This document shows, piece by piece, positions 1 to 7,953 of a stretch of 64,000 nucleotides of DNA. The DNA comes from Mesorhizobium sp. YM1C-6-2. GTDB lineage: Bacteria; Pseudomonadota; Alphaproteobacteria; Rhizobiales; Rhizobiaceae. The stretch covers positions 33,507-97,506 of the forward strand of contig NZ_RCIZ01000013.1 in NCBI RefSeq assembly GCF_003666685.1, in the 5' to 3' direction. The notes below the pieces were generated by a model that had not been told where the DNA came from, made no database searches, and was given only the letters and a program-made list of their open reading frames with translations. Within the stretch, counting starts at the first letter, position 1. Each line of letters begins with the position of its first letter. The position numbers were made by a program, and so were the translations under genes.

Positions 1-1056
1 GGCTTCGACGGCTCCGTCCGCCAGACCCTGCTGCCTGTCGCGGCTCACGACGTCGAGGTGGCGCCCGACCGCTCGATCGGCGTGCTCTGCTCGATGGACG
101 GGGAGCAGCACACCGCCTTCGATCCGGAAACGCTGGAGCTTGCGGCGATCGGCCCCTCGCTCGGCGGCGGCTGGCGCGGCGGCGGCCATGCGGTCTATCT
201 CGATGGCGGCAAGACCGTCATCCTCTCCGAGCGGGCCCCGTACCTGCCCTATCAGGGCAAGCTCGACCGGCATTACGGCCGGCTCACCATCCGCGACCCG
301 AAGACGCTGAAGATAACCGAGACCTATTCGACGCACGGCATCGAGCCGCATGACATCAGGCTGACCGCCGACGGCAAATACATCGTGGCGGCGAACTACG
401 GCTCGACCGTCTCGGCCAAGACCGGGGCATTCACCATTCCGCGCGACGTCGTGCAGGCCTCGATCACCGTGGTCGAGCTGTCGAGCGGCAAGCTGGTCGA
501 CAAGCGCGTCACCGGCCGCAGCGACACCGAGTTGCGCCACCTCGCCGCCGGCCGGCTCGACCGCATCTTCGCCATCCAGGCGCGCTACGGCAGCGACCAT
601 GACGACGCGCGCCAGCTCAAGGGCGAAAACGTCGCCTATGAAAGCGACGTCACCACCGACCCCGGCTACAATTACATGTCGGCGGCGACCCTGAAATACG
701 ACGCGGCACGCAACCGCCTCACCAGGATGGGCGACGCGAAGTCGATCAGGCTGATGCGGCACGGCCTGTCGATCCGCTACGACGAACGGCACGACGAGGC
801 GATCGCGACCTACCCGACGACGCATCACGTGATGGTGTTCGACGGCGCCACCGGCGCGGTGTCCAACATGCTCGACACCCGCACCGTCGGCCTGCGCTAC
901 CCGGCCGGCGTGACCTTCCTGCCTGACGGCAGGCACTACGCCGTCACCGGCCACTGGGAAAACATGTTCGTCTTCGAGCGCGGCACGCACAAGCTGGTGC
1001 GGGAACTCTGCCTCTACCCGGTCTTCTTCGGTCACAGCCACATCACGGCGGCGTAG
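1..1056 (+). CDS. DUF1513-like beta-propeller protein, 5' end outside window
   Basis: The reading frame is open from base 1 and ends at TAG 1054-1056, so the N-terminus lies upstream of the window; the first internal start-like codon is a GTG at 58. The protein has repeated propeller-like strands (GGGHAVYLDGGKTV, EPHDIRLTADGKYIVAANYG, YPAGVTFLPDGRHYAVTGHW). The 'GIEPHDIRL..DG' pattern is what I associate with the DUF1513 family, periplasmic proteins often encoded beside imelysin-type iron proteins. The true start and any Tat signal cannot be seen. An iron-linked function is only a family association; no imelysin gene is visible here. It could be another WD40-like repeat protein. Confidence 0.6.
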   Translation, partial: GFDGSVRQTLLPVAAHDVEVAPDRSIGVLCSMDGEQHTAFDPETLELAAIGPSLGGGWRGGGHAVYLDGGKTVILSERAPYLPYQGKLDRHYGRLTIRDPKTLKITETYSTHGIEPHDIRLTADGKYIVAANYGSTVSAKTGAFTIPRDVVQASITVVELSSGKLVDKRVTGRSDTELRHLAAGRLDRIFAIQARYGSDHDDARQLKGENVAYESDVTTDPGYNYMSAATLKYDAARNRLTRMGDAKSIRLMRHGLSIRYDERHDEAIATYPTTHHVMVFDGATGAVSNMLDTRTVGLRYPAGVTFLPDGRHYAVTGHWENMFVFERGTHKLVRELCLYPVFFGHSHITAA

Positions 1057-1080
1057 GCGATCCGGTTCGGCTTGCTATCT

Positions 1081-1096
1081 ATACAGAATTTTGTAT
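1081..1096 (+). promoter_or_regulatory. Inverted repeat upstream of toxin-antitoxin pair, candidate autoregulatory operator
   Basis: ATACA (1081-1085) and TGTAT (1092-1096) form an inverted repeat around six A/T-rich bases, 10 bases before the toxin GTG. The stretch is strikingly AT-rich against its surroundings. HigA-type antitoxins usually bind such palindromes in their own promoter. Binding here is inferred from position and symmetry. Confidence 0.45.
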
Positions 1097-1106
1097 TTTT
1101 ACGCTG

Positions 1107-1391
1107 GTGGGCAAGCCGGTTATTTTTTGCGGAACCTCGCGCAACGACCTTCGAGCGTTCCCGTCCAGCGCTCGACGCATGGCCGGCTTTCAGATCGATC
1201 AGGTGCAAGAGGGTCACGATCCCGATGACTGGAAACCGATGTCCTCTATCGGGCCTGGTGTTCGGGAAATTCGCATACGCGACGAAACCGGCACGTTCCG
1301 AGTGATCTATATCGCGAAGCTCGCAGAGGCTGTGTACGTACTGCATTGTTTTCAGAAAAAGAGCCAGAACCGATATCGATCTGGCTCGTAA
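1107..1391 (+). CDS. RelE/ParE-superfamily (HigB-like, COG4679) toxin with frameshifted C-terminus
   Basis: The 94-residue frame starts at GTG 1107 and carries the signature of the phage-derived Gp49-like/HigB toxin family: DLRAFP, DPDDWKPM, GVREIRIRD, FRVIYIAK and VLHCFQKKSQ. These toxins act as ribosome-dependent mRNA interferases in the cytoplasm. After KKSQ the frame runs into NRYRSGS and stops at 1391. The usual family ending (DIDLA.KRY..L) is present immediately afterwards in the next frame (TDIDLARKRY, about 1369-1398) and ends at TGA 1426-1428, overlapping the antitoxin ATG as ATGA. The gene therefore looks hit by a small indel near 1365-1370, replacing about the last 20 residues. Activity is uncertain: catalytic core residues remain, the C-terminal helix does not. 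Confidence 0.75.
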   Translation: MGKPVIFCGTSRNDLRAFPSSARRMAGFQIDQVQEGHDPDDWKPMSSIGPGVREIRIRDETGTFRVIYIAKLAEAVYVLHCFQKKSQNRYRSGS

Positions 1392-1424
1392 ACGGTATCA
1401 CGACTTGCAGAGGGAAACGGCGAG

Positions 1425-1706
1425 ATGACAAGCGAACGTTTTGACAGCGTTTGGGACGCCATCGAGGACGATCCGGCGCAAGCTGAAAATCTCAAGCTCC
1501 GGTCGGCATTGATGACGGCGCTGAGGAACCACATAAAACGGCATGGATTGAGTCAGGCTGAGGCGGCAACCCTGCTCGGTGTGACCCAGCCGCGCATTTC
1601 GGATCTGATGCGCGGAAAGATCGACCTCTTCGGTCTCGATACCCTGGTCAATATGGTTGCAGCGGCCGGGATGCACATCGACCTGAAGATACGGGACGCG
1701 GCATAA
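1425..1706 (+). CDS. XRE-family antitoxin (HigA-like)
   Basis: 93 residues with a helix-turn-helix at about 43-65: LSQAEAATLLGVTQPRISDLMRG, the conserved XRE-type recognition region of COG5606 antitoxins. It should neutralise the upstream toxin and repress the shared promoter. The ATG at 1425 overlaps the original toxin stop (TGA 1426-1428), a 4-base ATGA overlap typical of translational coupling. The antitoxin itself appears intact and full length, so it could persist as a stand-alone regulator even if the toxin has decayed. Confidence 0.85.
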   Translation: MTSERFDSVWDAIEDDPAQAENLKLRSALMTALRNHIKRHGLSQAEAATLLGVTQPRISDLMRGKIDLFGLDTLVNMVAAAGMHIDLKIRDAA

Positions 1707-1732
1707 ACAAAAACGGCGCCCGAAGGCGCCGT
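1707..1732 (-). terminator. Rho-independent terminator of clpX
   Basis: ACGGCGCC (1713-1720), loop CGAA, GGCGCCGT (1725-1732): an 8-bp perfect stem. Read on the minus strand it is followed by TTTTTG. It sits 26 bases beyond the clpX stop, and has no T-run on the plus strand. Confidence 0.85.
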
Positions 1733-1758
1733 TCGCAACTCTTCCGATTGGAAGGCGG

Positions 1759-3036
1759 TCAGGCGCTGACCGGGCCCTTCTTCTCCTTGGTCTCCGCGTA
1801 GATGTAGAGCGGCCGGGCGTTGCCCGAGACCACTTCCTCGGAGATCACCACTTCCTGCACCCCTTCCAGCGCCGGCAGCTCGAACATCGTGTCGAGCAGG
1901 ATCGATTCCATGATCGAGCGCAGGCCACGCGCGCCGGTCTTCCGCTCGATCGCGCGCTTGGCGATCGCCGACAGCGCGTTCTCGTGGAAGGTCAGGTCGA
2001 CGTTCTCCATCTCGAACAGGCGCTGGTACTGCTTGACCAGCGCATTCTTCGGCTCGGTCAGGATCTGGATCAGCGCCGGCTCGTCGAGGTCCTCGAGCGT
2101 CGCCAGCACCGGCAGACGGCCGACGAATTCGGGGATCAGGCCGAACTTCAGGAGGTCCTCGGGCTCGACCTGGCGGAACAGGTCGCCGGTGCGGCGGTCC
2201 TCAGGCGAAGCCACCGTGGCGCCGAAGCCGATCGACGTCTTGCGGCCGCGATCCGAGATGATCTTGTCCAGCCCGGCGAAGGCGCCGCCGCAGATGAACA
2301 GGATGTTGGCGGTGTCGACCTGCAGGAACTCCTGCTGCGGGTGCTTCCTGCCGCCCTGCGGGGGCACGGAGGCGACCGTGCCTTCCATGATTTTCAGCAG
2401 CGCCTGCTGCACGCCCTCGCCGCTGACGTCGCGGGTAATCGACGGATTGTCCGACTTGCGGCTGATCTTGTCGATCTCGTCGATGTAGACGATGCCGCGC
2501 TGCGCCCGCTCGACATTGTAGTCGGCAGACTGGAGCAGCTTCAGGATGATGTTCTCGACATCCTCGCCGACATAGCCCGCCTCGGTCAGCGTCGTGGCGT
2601 CGGCCATGGTGAAGGGCACGTCGATGATGCGCGCGAGCGTCTGCGCAAGCAGCGTCTTGCCGCAGCCGGTCGGGCCGATCAGCAGGATGTTCGACTTCGC
2701 CAGTTCGACGTCGTTGTTCTTCCCGGCATGCGCCAGGCGCTTGTAGTGGTTGTGCACGGCGACCGACAGCACGCGCTTTGCGTAGGGCTGGCCGATCACG
2801 TAGTCGTCGAGGACCGTCAGGATCTCCTGCGGGGTCGGCACGCCGTCGCGCGCCACCTTCATCGAGGTCTTGTTCTCCTCGCGGATGATGTCCATGCACA
2901 GTTCGACGCATTCGTCGCAGATGAACACCGTCGGGCCGGCGATCAGCTTGCGCACTTCATGCTGGCTTTTGCCGCAGAACGAGCAGTAGAGCGTGTTCTT
3001 GGAGTCGCCGCCGCTGCTGTTGCCGACCTTGCTCAT
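1759..3036 (-). CDS. clpX: ATP-dependent Clp protease ATP-binding subunit ClpX
   Basis: 425 residues, the usual ClpX length. The hexameric AAA+ unfoldase recognises degrons and feeds substrates into ClpP in the cytoplasm. The N-terminal zinc-binding domain shows C18-C21 and C40-C43; Walker A GPTGCGKT is at 121-128, the Walker B YIDEIDK and the pore-loop motif GYVGEDVE follow, and the sensor region VGRLPV is present. It lies downstream of clpP on the same strand, separated by about 300 bases, and is closed by a clear terminator. The start [10 protein letters not shown] is conserved in alphaproteobacterial ClpX and is preceded by GGAAAGGACCAG. Confidence 0.98.
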   Translation of the reverse strand: MSKVGNSSGGDSKNTLYCSFCGKSQHEVRKLIAGPTVFICDECVELCMDIIREENKTSMKVARDGVPTPQEILTVLDDYVIGQPYAKRVLSVAVHNHYKRLAHAGKNNDVELAKSNILLIGPTGCGKTLLAQTLARIIDVPFTMADATTLTEAGYVGEDVENIILKLLQSADYNVERAQRGIVYIDEIDKISRKSDNPSITRDVSGEGVQQALLKIMEGTVASVPPQGGRKHPQQEFLQVDTANILFICGGAFAGLDKIISDRGRKTSIGFGATVASPEDRRTGDLFRQVEPEDLLKFGLIPEFVGRLPVLATLEDLDEPALIQILTEPKNALVKQYQRLFEMENVDLTFHENALSAIAKRAIERKTGARGLRSIMESILLDTMFELPALEGVQEVVISEEVVSGNARPLYIYAETKEKKGPVSA

Positions 3037-3338
3037 CGTGTCCTGGTCCTTTCCGTGACGTCGTCCGTTAAAGCGTGGCGACGCCCTTCATGCGATATAT
3101 GGCGGATACCCCGCCTTTGCCAGCAGCCTGGTCACGCACGCCTCCCCGATCGACGAGACACACCCCGCGAAGACGTGACAGCGATTCGCGGCCACCCGCC
3201 CGAAAGCTAAGCCGCCGAAAATCAATTTAGGCTTAACGTAGGCGGTGGCGCCAGCCGAGGAAACAGCTAATTGTGTCCGAAATGCCGCAGAGCACGTCAA
3301 AAATGCGTCATTCCACCACCTGCCGCGGCGTCATGTGA
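3037..3338. other. Intergenic spacer between clpP and clpX
   Basis: A 302-base gap in which I find no convincing gene. The only open frame (about 70 codons, minus strand, 3088-3300) lacks any recognisable domain or ribosome-binding site. On the minus strand TTGACG occurs just downstream of clpP with CACAAT 19 bases later, so a separate clpX promoter is possible but weakly supported. Confidence 0.4.
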
Positions 3339-3971
3339 TCAGCCGGCCGCTGCCGTCTCCATGGCTTCGCGCGAGGTGATGACCTTGTCGATCAGGCCGA
3401 AATCGCGTGCCTCCTCGGCAGTCATGAAGTGGTCGCGGTCCAGCGTCTTCTCGATCGTCTCGTAGTCCTTGCCGGTGTGCTTGACATAGACCTCGTTGAG
3501 GCGCCGCTTCAGCTTGATGATGTCCTGCGCATGGCGCTCGATGTCGGATGCCTGGCCCTGGAAGCCGCCGGAAGGCTGATGCACCATGATGCGGGCGTTC
3601 GGGGTCGCAAAGCGCATGTCCTTGTGGCCGGCCGTCAGCAGCAGCGAGCCCATAGAGGCCGCCTGGCCGGTGCACAGCGTCGAGACCGCCGGCTTGATGA
3701 ACTGCATGGTGTCGTAGATCGCCATGCCTGACGTCACCACGCCGCCGGGCGAATTGATGTAGAGGTTGATCTCTTTCTTCGGGTTCTCCGCCTCGAGGAA
3801 GAGAAGCTGGGCGCAAACCAACGTCGCCATGCCGTCCTCGACCGGGCCGGTGATGAAGATGATGCGCTCCTTCAGGAGGCGCGAGAAGATGTCGTAGGCG
3901 CGTTCGCCGCGGTTCGTCTGCTCGACCACCATCGGCACGAGGTTCATGTAGGTTTCGACGGGGTCTCTCAT
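3339..3971 (-). CDS. clpP: ATP-dependent Clp protease proteolytic subunit ClpP
   Basis: 210 residues from ATG 3971. A longer in-frame start at 4076 is rejected because [13 protein letters not shown] is the conserved N-terminus and AAGGGACAG precedes it. The serine peptidase forms a double heptamer that degrades proteins unfolded by ClpX or ClpA. The catalytic triad is visible: S106 in GQAASMGS, H131 in MVHQPSGG, and an Asp at about 180 in TLDRDHF. INSPGG, the oxyanion-loop motif, is at 72-77. The clpP-clpX order is the general bacterial arrangement. The C-terminal tail ([10 protein letters not shown]) is typical of rhizobia. Confidence 0.98.
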   Translation of the reverse strand: MRDPVETYMNLVPMVVEQTNRGERAYDIFSRLLKERIIFITGPVEDGMATLVCAQLLFLEAENPKKEINLYINSPGGVVTSGMAIYDTMQFIKPAVSTLCTGQAASMGSLLLTAGHKDMRFATPNARIMVHQPSGGFQGQASDIERHAQDIIKLKRRLNEVYVKHTGKDYETIEKTLDRDHFMTAEEARDFGLIDKVITSREAMETAAAG

Positions 3972-4138
3972 CGCTGTCCCTTCAGGCTGGGATTCCGGCG
4001 CCCGGAGATGCAATGGGGCAGAATCGGTTCTTTGGCGTTGGTTTCGTAGATAGGATGCGCCCTCTGCCTTGTGCAAGGCCGACCTTGCGCTAACGTTACC
4101 GCCGCGCCCTCGTCATCCTGACACAAGCTGCCGTGGCA

Positions 4139-5245
4139 TCACGCGGTTTCGGCGCGCAGCCAGCTTTTCAGCCCGGCAATGTCGCCGTCGCCGACCGCCG
4201 CCGCGACCCGCCGACCGACCGCAGCGCCGAACTTGTAGCCATGGCCGGAGCAGGCCGACACCACCAGCGCCCTGCCCTTCTCATGCGCGAAAAAGCGCTC
4301 GTCATCGGTGAAGGTGTAGGCGCAGGTGACGACCTCGGTGATGAGATATTCCTGGATGCGGGCGATCGGCGGCGAGAACAGGTTGCGGATCGCCTCGCCT
4401 TCGCCCTCCACCGGCTGCCGGTTCCAGTCGGCGTCGCTGGTCGGCACCTTGTGCAGGCCCGAGCCGAACTTCATCCCGGCGCCGCCGGATGGCGGGACGA
4501 TGTAGCCGTCGGTCTTGCCGCCGACGTCGAGGATGACGGGCGCCGCCTCCCAGGCCGCCTGCAGGTCGGCGGGCGGCTCAACATAGGCGAGCGCGGTCCG
4601 GTAGGTCTTCAGCTCGCCCGACAACTCCGGGAAAAGTTTCAGCACCCAGGCGCCGGCAGCGATGATCACGCGATCGCCCTCCAGGGTCTCGCCGGTTTCG
4701 AGCCCGACACGGCCCTCGTCGGCATCGATCGAGACGACCTTGCTGCCGATGTAGACGTTCGCGCCGCTCCTGCGCAGCCAGTCGGCGAGCCCCGCGGCGA
4801 TCCGGCGGCAGTGGAGCGCCCCGCCGTCGGCCGAGAAATAGGCATAGCGAAAGCTGCCCGGTTCAAGGAAGGGCCAGCGCTTCACGGCGTCGGCGGGATC
4901 CAATATGTCGATCGGCCAGCCGCCGGCCTCCATGCCCTCGCGATACTCTTCCGCCTCGTCGCCCGGCTCGCGCGAGACACAGATGAAGCCTCTGGGATCG
5001 AGATGGCTTTGGCCGAGGTCGCCCCACATTTCCGACCACGCGTCATAGGCCTCGGTGATCAGCCCGCCATAGCCGGTCGAGGCTCGGTAGGCGCGGCGGA
5101 TGATGCGGTGATGGTCGCCGGACGCGGCGAGCGGATTGGGGATGGTCGCGCCCTGCTCCAGGAGCGTCACGGCATGCCCTGCCTTGACCAGCGACCAGGC
5201 AGTCGACAGGCCGGCGATGCCTGCGCCAACGACGATGATGTTCAT
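4139..5245 (-). CDS. FAD-dependent oxidoreductase of the DAO (D-amino acid/sarcosine oxidase-like) family
   Basis: 368 residues. The N-terminal dinucleotide-binding fold is clear (IIVVGAGIAGLSTAW, residues 3-17, then LLEQG). The C-terminal FAD-binding signature is CSGHGYKFGAAVGR (about 331-344), very like monomeric sarcosine oxidase/N-methyltryptophan oxidase. The family oxidises secondary or primary amines of amino acids to imines with FAD as cofactor; in monomeric sarcosine oxidases the FAD is bound covalently through a cysteine, and the SGHG cysteine context fits that position. The substrate cannot be read from sequence. It is transcribed as a single gene between clpP and a divergent P450. 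Confidence 0.82.
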   Translation of the reverse strand: MNIIVVGAGIAGLSTAWSLVKAGHAVTLLEQGATIPNPLAASGDHHRIIRRAYRASTGYGGLITEAYDAWSEMWGDLGQSHLDPRGFICVSREPGDEAEEYREGMEAGGWPIDILDPADAVKRWPFLEPGSFRYAYFSADGGALHCRRIAAGLADWLRRSGANVYIGSKVVSIDADEGRVGLETGETLEGDRVIIAAGAWVLKLFPELSGELKTYRTALAYVEPPADLQAAWEAAPVILDVGGKTDGYIVPPSGGAGMKFGSGLHKVPTSDADWNRQPVEGEGEAIRNLFSPPIARIQEYLITEVVTCAYTFTDDERFFAHEKGRALVVSACSGHGYKFGAAVGRRVAAAVGDGDIAGLKSWLRAETA

Positions 5246-5325
5246 GAAGCCTCGTGATGGAGCAATATGCGTTGGCGAACAATAGGCACTGGTCCGGGCT
5301 TGGCAAGGCGGGTTAATGATCCGCC

Positions 5326-6582
5326 ATGAACGCCAGCACTCCCCCGCCAGCCTACCTCTCTTTCGATGCCTCGACCCGCCGGCTGCGGCTCGATCCGCGC
5401 GAGCCTCGCTTCTACCAAAACCCCTACGAGGCCTATGCCTGGCTGCACGGACAGGGCTCGACCTTCTTCTGGGAGGCGTTCGGCCACTGGTGTTTTGGCG
5501 GCTACGAGGACGTGAACCGCCTGCTGCGCGACCGCCGCTTCGGACGGCAGAATCCCGCAGGCATACCCGACAGCCGCGGCGCTGGAGCCGACCGCTCGCA
5601 TCTGAAAAGCTTCGACGCCATCGAAGCCAACTCCATGCTCGAGCTCGAGCCGCCCGTCCACACCAGGCTGAGGACGCTGGTCAACCGCGCCTTCGTCTCC
5701 CGGCAGGTCGAGAGGCTGAGGCCGCGCGTCGAGGCGCTGTCAAACGAACTGGTCGACGGTTTTCCGAAAGACGAGGTTTTCGACCTCCTGCCCGCTTTCG
5801 CCGCACCGCTGCCGATCACCATCATCTCGGAGATGCTCGGTGTGCCTGTCGAGATGGGGCCGCAACTGCTCGACTGGTCGCACGAGATGGTCGCCATGTA
5901 CACGCATGGCCGCACGCGCGAGACCGAGGAAAGGGCCAACCGCGCCGCCCGCGAATTCTCGGACTTCCTGCGCGGCTACATCGCCGAGCGGAAGAAGAGC
6001 CCGGGCGACGACCTGCTGTCGCTGCTGATATCAGCGCAGGAGGACGGGCAGAAGCTTAGCGAGGACGAACTGGTTTCATCCACCATCCTGCTGCTCAATG
6101 CCGGCCACGAAGCAACTGTCCACCAGGCCGGAAACGCCGTGCGGGCGATCCTGGCCGAAGGCGGCGATCCCGGCCGGTTCTTCGCGACGGCGGAGACGAC
6201 GGCTGCGACGGTGGAAGAATGCCTGCGCTTCGACGCGCCGCTCCACATGTTCACGCGCTACGCGTATGAGGACATCGAGATCGCGCCCGGCGTGACCGTC
6301 AAGCCGGGCGAGCAGATCGGCCTTCTGCTCGGCATGGCGAACCGCGATCCCGCCGCCTTTGTTGAGCCGGATACCTTTCGTCCGGACCGCAGCGACCAGA
6401 AGAATGTCTCCTTCGGCGCCGGCATCCATTTCTGCATCGGCGCGCCGCTGGCGAGGCTGGAGCTTCAGTCGGCGCTGAAAGTGCTGTTTTCACGCCTTCC
6501 GGAACTGTCGCTGGCGGAAGAGCCGCACTTCCGCGACAGCTGGCATTTTCATGGGCTGGAAAGGCTGATGGTCACATCCTGA
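5326..6582 (+). CDS. Cytochrome P450
   Basis: 418 residues, typical for a soluble bacterial class I P450. The I-helix oxygen-activation motif is AGHEATVHQ (standard AGxxT), the K-helix EXXR is ECLR, and the haem-binding loop FGAGIHFCIG places the thiolate ligand at C370. It should need a ferredoxin and ferredoxin reductase, neither of which is encoded next to it. It is divergent from the FAD oxidoreductase and its last 11 bases overlap the converging DUF5996 gene. The sequence style (MNAS..PPAYLSFDAS) suggests a CYP of the rhizobial soil type; no substrate can be assigned. Confidence 0.93.
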   Translation: MNASTPPPAYLSFDASTRRLRLDPREPRFYQNPYEAYAWLHGQGSTFFWEAFGHWCFGGYEDVNRLLRDRRFGRQNPAGIPDSRGAGADRSHLKSFDAIEANSMLELEPPVHTRLRTLVNRAFVSRQVERLRPRVEALSNELVDGFPKDEVFDLLPAFAAPLPITIISEMLGVPVEMGPQLLDWSHEMVAMYTHGRTRETEERANRAAREFSDFLRGYIAERKKSPGDDLLSLLISAQEDGQKLSEDELVSSTILLLNAGHEATVHQAGNAVRAILAEGGDPGRFFATAETTAATVEECLRFDAPLHMFTRYAYEDIEIAPGVTVKPGEQIGLLLGMANRDPAAFVEPDTFRPDRSDQKNVSFGAGIHFCIGAPLARLELQSALKVLFSRLPELSLAEEPHFRDSWHFHGLERLMVTS

Positions 6583-7528
6583 GTTTGGACGCCACGATGG
6601 GGCGCGGTCGGAGCGGCGCTCCCGGAACGCATTCCAGCTGCTCACGGTCCCAGCCGCCAAGATCGGCGGCCGCACGGTAGGTCGCATCCAGGAAAGCCAG
6701 GAGCATCGCCTCGGGATCGCTCGAACGACGCACGGCATCATATGGGAGCAGGAACTCGCCCAGGCTCTTTTCGAAATAAGCGGCTTTCGGCGAGACCTGC
6801 GCTTCGGCAAATCCGTCCGGCGTCGGATAAGCGTAGGAATAGAACGCGGGGAAGTCGACAGCGCCTCCCCCAGGCCAGAAGCCGGCAGAAGAGACCTCGT
6901 GGCTATAGGCTTCCCGTGTCACCTCGTCCGGCAGGGCCGGAACTCCACCCCTATGCAAAGGCGCCGGACGTCCCGAAAAGCGGGTCACAGCCAGATCGAA
7001 GCTCCCCCAGAACAGATGCACCGGGGAGACTTTCCCAAGAAACGCCGTGCGAAACTGCTTCAGGACTCGGTCGACCACAACACAGGCCTGGAAGAAGCGC
7101 GCGACCGCATCGGCATCGTAGGGGCGCCCAGCACGGTCCTCCTCGAACCTCACTGGATCAGGTATTTCGTTCGGACAGCCGTCGAAATCGCTCGTGCCGC
7201 CCAATTTCCGCACCATGTCGACGAACCGTGTGTGAAAGTCGGCGACGGACATCGGACCAAGGGCTATCCGCGCTGTCCTCCCGTCGGTCCCCGTTCCGAC
7301 GACTGCATGCTCGATAAAATCGAAAACGATCTCGATGCCACCCGGTCCGTCAGGAACGATCGACGTCGTCAAACCGCGCGCATCGATATAGAAAGCCGCG
7401 TGCCAGGAATGATTGATCCAAGGGGTGCGGGCAAGCCGGTATTTTCCGACAATCTGCGCATAAAGGTGCAATGCCGAGCAGGTGTCCCGCCAGGGCTCGT
7501 AGGGAATATCGGGCCACTGAACCTTCAA
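6572..7528 (-). CDS. DUF5996 family protein
   Basis: 318 residues matching what I know of DUF5996: WRDTC..LH.Y.QIVGKYRLA near the N-terminus, HAAFYIDARGLTTS, then SPVHLFWGSFDLAVTRFSG and REAYSHEVSSAGFWPGGG in the centre, and GEFLLPYDAVR near the C-terminus. The family is widespread and uncharacterised. No signal peptide or membrane segment is seen, so it should be cytoplasmic. The conserved H, W, D and E residues could form an active site, but this is speculation. The 3' end overlaps the P450 stop tail-to-tail. The cupin gene upstream on the same strand is only 16 bases away, so the two may be co-transcribed. Confidence 0.85.
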   Translation of the reverse strand: MKVQWPDIPYEPWRDTCSALHLYAQIVGKYRLARTPWINHSWHAAFYIDARGLTTSIVPDGPGGIEIVFDFIEHAVVGTGTDGRTARIALGPMSVADFHTRFVDMVRKLGGTSDFDGCPNEIPDPVRFEEDRAGRPYDADAVARFFQACVVVDRVLKQFRTAFLGKVSPVHLFWGSFDLAVTRFSGRPAPLHRGGVPALPDEVTREAYSHEVSSAGFWPGGGAVDFPAFYSYAYPTPDGFAEAQVSPKAAYFEKSLGEFLLPYDAVRRSSDPEAMLLAFLDATYRAAADLGGWDREQLECVPGAPLRPRPIVASKLRM

Positions 7529-7544
7529 GCGATCACCTCCCAGC

Positions 7545-7889
7545 TTACACCCTTATCACATATTCCTTGCGGGTCGTCTCGAGCACTTCCCAGGTGCCCT
7601 TGAAGCCGGGTTTCAGGACAAAGCTGTCGCCGGTGCCGACAGTGCGCGTCTCGCCGCCGTCCTCCGAAATGACGGAAACGCCGGCGAGGATGTGGCAGAA
7701 TTCCCACTCGTCATATTCGATGCGCCATTTCCCGGGAGTCGCCTCCCATATGCCGGCGTAAAGCCCGCCCTCCTCCTCGTCGAGGTTCCAGGTCCGGAAC
7801 TTCGGCTCGCCGGAGATCAGGCGGTCGTCGGCGGGAGCGCCATGCTCGGGCTCCGCGAGTTCGGCGTCGATGTCGACGAAATTCCCCAT
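7545..7889 (-). CDS. Small cupin-domain protein (Cupin_3/DUF861-like)
   Basis: 114 residues from ATG 7889, chosen because GGAGGGACA lies directly upstream; an in-frame start at 7940 falls inside a terminator hairpin. The single cupin barrel shows WEATPGKWRIEYDEWEFCHILAG, the segment typical of the ureidoglycine-aminohydrolase-like cupin_3 family, and DSFVLKPGFKGTWEV. Such proteins often bind a metal or small carboxylate, but this protein's role is unknown. It lies between metY's terminator and the DUF5996 gene on the same strand. Confidence 0.82.
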   Translation of the reverse strand: MGNFVDIDAELAEPEHGAPADDRLISGEPKFRTWNLDEEEGGLYAGIWEATPGKWRIEYDEWEFCHILAGVSVISEDGGETRTVGTGDSFVLKPGFKGTWEVLETTRKEYVIRV

Positions 7890-7900
7890 TGTCCCTCCGA

Positions 7901-7940
7901 ACGAAAATGAGCCCCGGCAGCGGGCGCTGCCGGGGCTCAT
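7901..7940 (-). terminator. Strong terminator after metY
   Basis: A perfect 16-bp stem: 7907-7922 pairs with 7925-7940 around a two-base GG turn (core GCCCCGGCAGC). On the minus strand it is followed by TTTTCGTT. It separates metY from the cupin gene. Confidence 0.9.
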
Positions 7941-7953
7941 CTTGCATGGCTGG

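Noticed and set aside
3972..4138. Heat-shock (RpoH) promoter of clpP
   Set aside because: On the minus strand CTTGCAC and CCTATCT are present, but spacing is about two bases too long for the consensus; not reported as a feature.
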